This document shows, piece after piece, positions 57,699 through 61,353 of a stretch of 61,353 nucleotides of DNA (position 1 is the first letter of the stretch; every line of letters begins with the position of its first letter). Source of the stretch: Paraglomus occultum. Lineage: Eukaryota; Glomeromycota; Glomeromycetes; Paraglomerales; Paraglomeraceae. The stretch covers positions 1-61,353 of the forward strand of contig CAJVPJ010000037.1 of assembly GCA_910592205.1 (NCBI GenBank), in the 5' to 3' direction. The notes beneath the pieces were generated by a model. It saw only the letters and a program-made list of their open reading frames with translations, searched no databases and had not been told where the DNA came from. The position numbers and the translations under genes were made by a program.

Positions 57699-58424
57699 AT
57701 GTCTCATATTTTCAACGAAGAAATTCTCCTCTTTATTTCCGAGCAAAACCTGCTCACAAAAGAGGTTATGGGATTGTTAGATAACCCTCCTCTTAGATTA
57801 GCTCTTCCTATTCAGGAATTGGTGGATCCAACTCCGCGTTCACGAAAACAATTGAGAAGTAAACGCATTCCACGCTGCAGTAACGCGTGGATCATGTACA
57901 GGCGTAATCTAAACGCCATAAAAAATGAAGAGAAAGGATCGGCACCTCGCACCAAGCAGACGTTGCAAGCCTATTCAAAAGAGGCCAAACGCCTGTGGGA
58001 AAACGAGGGACCCACAGTTAAGAGATTTTTTGAGGTCCTTTCGGAGCTTGCGCGGCAGGTTCATAAACGCAAGTATCCCGATTACAAATACACGCCCAGG
58101 GAGAAGAAGGGCAAGACGGCGAAACCTAAAGATGAAGGCCCTGGGTATGTATTTTTTGATGGAGTGAAGGAGTGGAGGGAGCCGATCGAGGTGGAAGAAG
58201 ATCATGGAGAAGACATAGACGCGTCACCGCCCGATGTTCAATTGCCGGTAACACCAGTAATAGGGACGGGACATCGACAATCTCTTTATTCACCGCCAGG
58301 AGCAGAATCGTGGGAAATGGAATTGCAGTCAGATTCGTTCGAAGATTTATCGTTTGAGGATTTATCGTTTGAGGATTTATCGTTTGAGGATTTATCGTTT
58401 GAGGATTTATCGTTTGAGGATTGA
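57699..58424 (+). CDS. MATA-HMG box protein 3 with SFEDL repeats
   Basis: 241 residues, single exon. The HMG box is at residues 57-132: IPRCSNAWIMYRRNLNAIKN, YSKEAKRLWENEGPTVKRFF, YPDYKYTPREKKGK. RPxN is replaced by RCSN, but the hydrophobic core and helix 2/3 residues are kept. The pre-box motif PPLRLALPIQELVDPTP is at residues 30-46. The C-terminus is acidic and ends in six 15-nt tandem units encoding SFEDL, the last cut to SFED by a TGA that replaces the TTA leucine codon. The identical DNA of the inner units points to recent slippage. The 5' region carries the AACAGT repeat block. Confidence 0.92.
   Translation: MSHIFNEEILLFISEQNLLTKEVMGLLDNPPLRLALPIQELVDPTPRSRKQLRSKRIPRCSNAWIMYRRNLNAIKNEEKGSAPRTKQTLQAYSKEAKRLWENEGPTVKRFFEVLSELARQVHKRKYPDYKYTPREKKGKTAKPKDEGPGYVFFDGVKEWREPIEVEEDHGEDIDASPPDVQLPVTPVIGTGHRQSLYSPPGAESWEMELQSDSFEDLSFEDLSFEDLSFEDLSFEDLSFED
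58335..58424 (+). repeat. 15-bp coding tandem repeat, six units
   Basis: TCGTTTGAGGATTTA repeated; the first unit reads TCGTTCGAAGATTTA and the last ends GATTGA, supplying the stop codon. Confidence 0.95.
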
Positions 58425-58429
58425 ACGAA

Positions 58430-60638
58430 TATTTGAACAATATTTATTTTCGAAATTATAATGTCTTTTGTTCACTTGTATTTACAATCACAAACCTGTA
58501 ACAAACTTTATTCTAGTTAACAGTTTACTGTTCTTTTGCGGCGAAGCAAATCTACTATCATCGCATGTTAATTTAATTATATGATCAAGAACACATTTTG
58601 TACATGATAAAAACATAGTTACATATGATTAGGAAGACATTTGTACATGATAGAATACATTCGCATATGATTGAGTATACGATAAGAACACTTTCGTATG
58701 TGAACAACCTGTATATGATTACTAATATTTTTTTTATATTGTTAAGAAATACCATTGTATGTTGTTAAGCCGTACACTTGTATATGATTTTGACTACCTT
58801 TTTATATCGCCATATATGATCGATAATGGCGTACCTCTAAGATTGCGATATGCGCAATTGTTATGTACTTTATTGTAATATAAAACAATATAAGCATATG
58901 AAAACCTAAACTATTTTATGTACGCATTTACAATATTGATTGATTGAATGCTGGGGGGAAAAAGTTTTTATCATCAGGGATGTTGGTCATGCATGCGAAC
59001 ACCATTCACATCTGTCAATAGTTAAAGTTGAATGGTCTTCTAACCGAGATAAGTATCTCATTAACTCATGGTTCTCAATAATGCTTGCATTTGCCATTGT
59101 GGATGAATGACCCCCCCCCCCCGTTTTACGTATTAATAGCCTTTTTTTAAGTTTCAAATTCGTATCCTTTGCTATAATTGGTGGCAGGCAAACAAACAAT
59201 AAAAACTTTTTATGTGTGTACGTTAAAATTGTCTCCTATTCCCAAGTGTTACGATAAAGCAGTGGTGTCACAGATTTGCACAAAGTCCTAAAAGCGTCGG
59301 AGAAATAGAGAGAAATACCTATGTTGATATAAATGGTAAGATTAACATGAACACCAGTGACGATTACGGGGATAAGTCACGTGCTGTATCGCGAAATGAT
59401 GGAAAGTGAGATCAATGTGAACTGAGAACTAATTCGTATATGGGCTCGGGCTCGGGTATTGATTATCTCAAACATGTACATAACATACGACTAAACGGTT
59501 TGCTGCGCATATATTCAACTCTTAATATATGAAAAAAGAGATTACAGTGACCTTGGCGCATTATAATAAAGCAATTTAAATAAAAAAGCGATAATCAATG
59601 GAATCAAATGGAATCATGGATTAAATGGATTAAATAAAATACACTAGAATAATATAAAAACCAAATAAGTTATAACATAATTAATTAAACAAACAGCCGT
59701 ATACATCGGAGATGTCACTGTAAAAATTATAATATTATACAAACATCCAAACCTTTTGTTTATATATTACTACTTTAAATAACGGAAAAAAAGTCCGTAA
59801 TTATTACATATCTAGCAAAGACGCTATAAACCAGAGCCCTTGTTCTCTAAATTTGTTGCAATAATTGTTTCTCCGAGATCTAGTAGTGCGACAAAGTCGT
59901 CGTAAATATTCAACGGAGACAAGGAGCTTACTGCAAGCCATAAATTTAATACATATCAATCGTATAAATAAAGTAAATATCTGACTGTTATTTCTGAGCA
60001 TATCCGATAACTTCATGTGAAAAGTGCACACATGCCGTCTCGTGTTGAAGATTGTATAAAATGGTGAAGATGAAATAAACAAAGAAAGTATTGCTTTATT
60101 TGAATAATAAGAAAACAGATATTCCGTGCAAACAGCGTGGAAATGGGATTGATATCCATTCAAACTCCGATTTTGCGTATAAAACAGGCAAAATATTTGC
60201 GTACAAATTCATTGTTATTATTTCTTATCAAGCTTTAAGCAAAGACTAATAACCGATTGATGTCACATTTAATATATCATGTAACAATAGTAATAGCTGA
60301 TTCGTTGTCAAGTTTACACTAATATCAACCTTTTCTACAATTAAAAGACTGAATGAAGCATTTATTCAATATATTACATTCTTAAAATAACAAACCCTTA
60401 ATTTCTTGTTTGTAGATCAAAAGGGTATAAAGCTTATGATTGATTGCGCCCCATATCAACATTACGACACCCCCAGTTTACATCCATAAAGAAAAAAAAA
60501 AGATAGATAAAGATATTACTCTAGCCATACAACGGTATTAAATCCATATAACAAATAATAATAAGATAAAATAATAAATAAATATTTCTAAACACAATTA
60601 TGCGATACAATTCTTCTCAACTATACGTTTGTCTAAAG
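58430..60638. other. convergent intergenic region between HMG 3 and HMG 4
   Basis: No gene seen. Between 58580 and 58830 the words ATATGAT / ACATGAT / GTACATGAT recur every 20-40 bp, as in an old satellite. A poly-C run lies at about 59111-59122. The remainder is AT-rich. Confidence 0.4.
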
Positions 60639-61343
60639 CTAAAAATACATAGGTGCTTCATACACATCAGGGTACTGATTCATTAACGAGTAAACGATAT
60701 TTGGTTCAAAGGTTTGCAGTTCTTGAAACTGAATAATGCTTTCATGCCCTATTGAGGGCGGAATATTTGAAATGTTCGAAATGTTCGAAATGTTCGAAAC
60801 GTTTGAAATGTCCGAAATGTCCGATATATTATTTACATAATAAATATTGTCTTCTTCTACTGCTGCGTCATTGCTGTTCGGTGCAGCCGTAATCTCCTCG
60901 CTTGCAGCCGTTTCTTTTTTTGCGCTTTTTTTCTTCGAGCCGTTGCGCATTCTCTTGGGGCAAAATATGTATTTCGGATACTTTTGTTTGTGAATTTCTT
61001 TGGCAATGTTTCCGAGGATACAAAAAAATTGCCTGACCGCCCCACGTTCTTTTTTCCACGACTCACTGATCTGTCGGGTAACTTCGGTCATTCGAGTGAC
61101 TTTAAAATTTACTCCTTGGGCCCGCAACCTTGCGATATAGTCGCGCTTGTACAACATGAAGTGATTCTGTGGTCGCGGGACCTTTGTGTGACCCCTGGCT
61201 ACGTTCCGAGCGACTGTGCTCGGATTTGTCAGCTCCTCTATAGAGAGAGTGAGCCTAAATGGTAATAGCGTTGGTAAAAGCGCTGCGGGGTCTGAGATAA
61301 CGTCTTTGTGGAAATGGACAGGAGGTGTTGATGACGTGTTCAT
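60639..61343 (-). CDS. MATA-HMG box protein 4 with ISN repeats
   Basis: 234 residues, single exon, opposite in orientation to the other three. The HMG box is at residues 56-130: VPRPQNHFMLYKRDYIARLR, VTRQISESWKKERGAVRQFF, KYPKYIFCPKRMRN. The RPxN signature is intact. The pre-box motif LPFRLTLSIEELTNPSTVAR (residues 27-46) is nearly the same as in HMG 2, and NVARGHTKVPRP resembles HMG 1. A lysine-rich nuclear-localisation-like block follows the box (GSKKKSAKKE). Residues 171-194 are a run of ISD/ISN/VSN triplets from a 9-bp DNA repeat. The ATG lies 10 bp from the window edge, so its promoter is outside the window. Confidence 0.92.
   Translation of the reverse strand: MNTSSTPPVHFHKDVISDPAALLPTLLPFRLTLSIEELTNPSTVARNVARGHTKVPRPQNHFMLYKRDYIARLRAQGVNFKVTRMTEVTRQISESWKKERGAVRQFFCILGNIAKEIHKQKYPKYIFCPKRMRNGSKKKSAKKETAASEEITAAPNSNDAAVEEDNIYYVNNISDISDISNVSNISNISNISNIPPSIGHESIIQFQELQTFEPNIVYSLMNQYPDVYEAPMYF
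60762..60833 (-). repeat. 9-bp coding tandem repeat
   Basis: ATTTCGAAC-type units (minus strand) encode I-S-N; variants encode I-S-D and V-S-N. Confidence 0.9.
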
Positions 61344-61353
61344 GATAAGATTT

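Noticed and set aside
52063-61343. Canonical fungal sex locus
   Set aside because: No triose-phosphate transporter or RNA helicase neighbour and four HMG genes rather than one; the family is expanded in these fungi.
1-61353. tRNA, rRNA and CRISPR array
   Set aside because: No T-arm consensus in a cloverleaf context, no rRNA-like conserved blocks and no regularly spaced repeats with unique spacers were seen by reading; a covariance-model scan would be decisive.

Overview
The window looks like a stretch of nuclear genome from an arbuscular mycorrhizal fungus (Glomeromycotina, Rhizophagus-like). The evidence is AT-rich sequence, many short GT-AG introns, F-box/leucine-rich proteins of the type that is massively expanded in these fungi, several intact MATA-HMG genes, a Crinkler header remnant, and decayed members of several gene families I associate with Rhizophagus. 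The species cannot be fixed by reading alone.

Left part (1-12.2 kb): decayed gene remnants (455-1440, 3190-4740), a 169-bp TA-flanked MITE (5311-5479), a eukaryotic Mrr-type restriction-endonuclease-like gene (minus strand, 5492-6223), and the one clear housekeeping gene. That gene is a 17-exon gamma-tubulin complex component 3 (GCP3/Spc98/Alp6; minus, 7310-11355), whose 845-residue reading frame can be rebuilt exon by exon.

Middle (12.2-42.5 kb): gene-poor sequence with a small secreted-protein gene (16577-16846), a Crinkler N-terminal remnant (19542-19706), three F-box genes on the minus strand (21017-22148, 27670-29196, 41054-42511), and a four-exon PD-(D/E)XK-like family gene (23907-24944). 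It also holds transposon debris: a transposase with a CDNAGGQNKN motif, a Tc1 pseudogene and a shared 120-bp repeat. Retropepsin-like genes/pseudogenes and an F-box/LRR pseudogene occupy 30.7-32.7 kb. A frame-broken multi-exon family gene lies at 32810-34716, and an acidic hypothetical protein at 37298-37705.

Right part (42.5-61.4 kb): two diverged copies of the 5' end of a mitochondrial succinyl-CoA ligase beta-subunit gene (44505-45010 and 48800-49390) bracket a second decayed copy of the 32.8-34.7 kb family (46180-48400). The window ends in a cluster of four intact, single-exon MATA-HMG genes within 9.3 kb (52063, 54382, 57699 on plus; 60639 on minus). They share a motif N-terminal to the HMG box, and two carry young in-frame tandem repeats at the C-terminus. 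This cluster is the most interesting feature. The F-box and HMG families are presumably regulatory (ubiquitin ligase adaptors; DNA binding); no operon-like co-operation is implied. No rRNA, tRNA or CRISPR array was seen.
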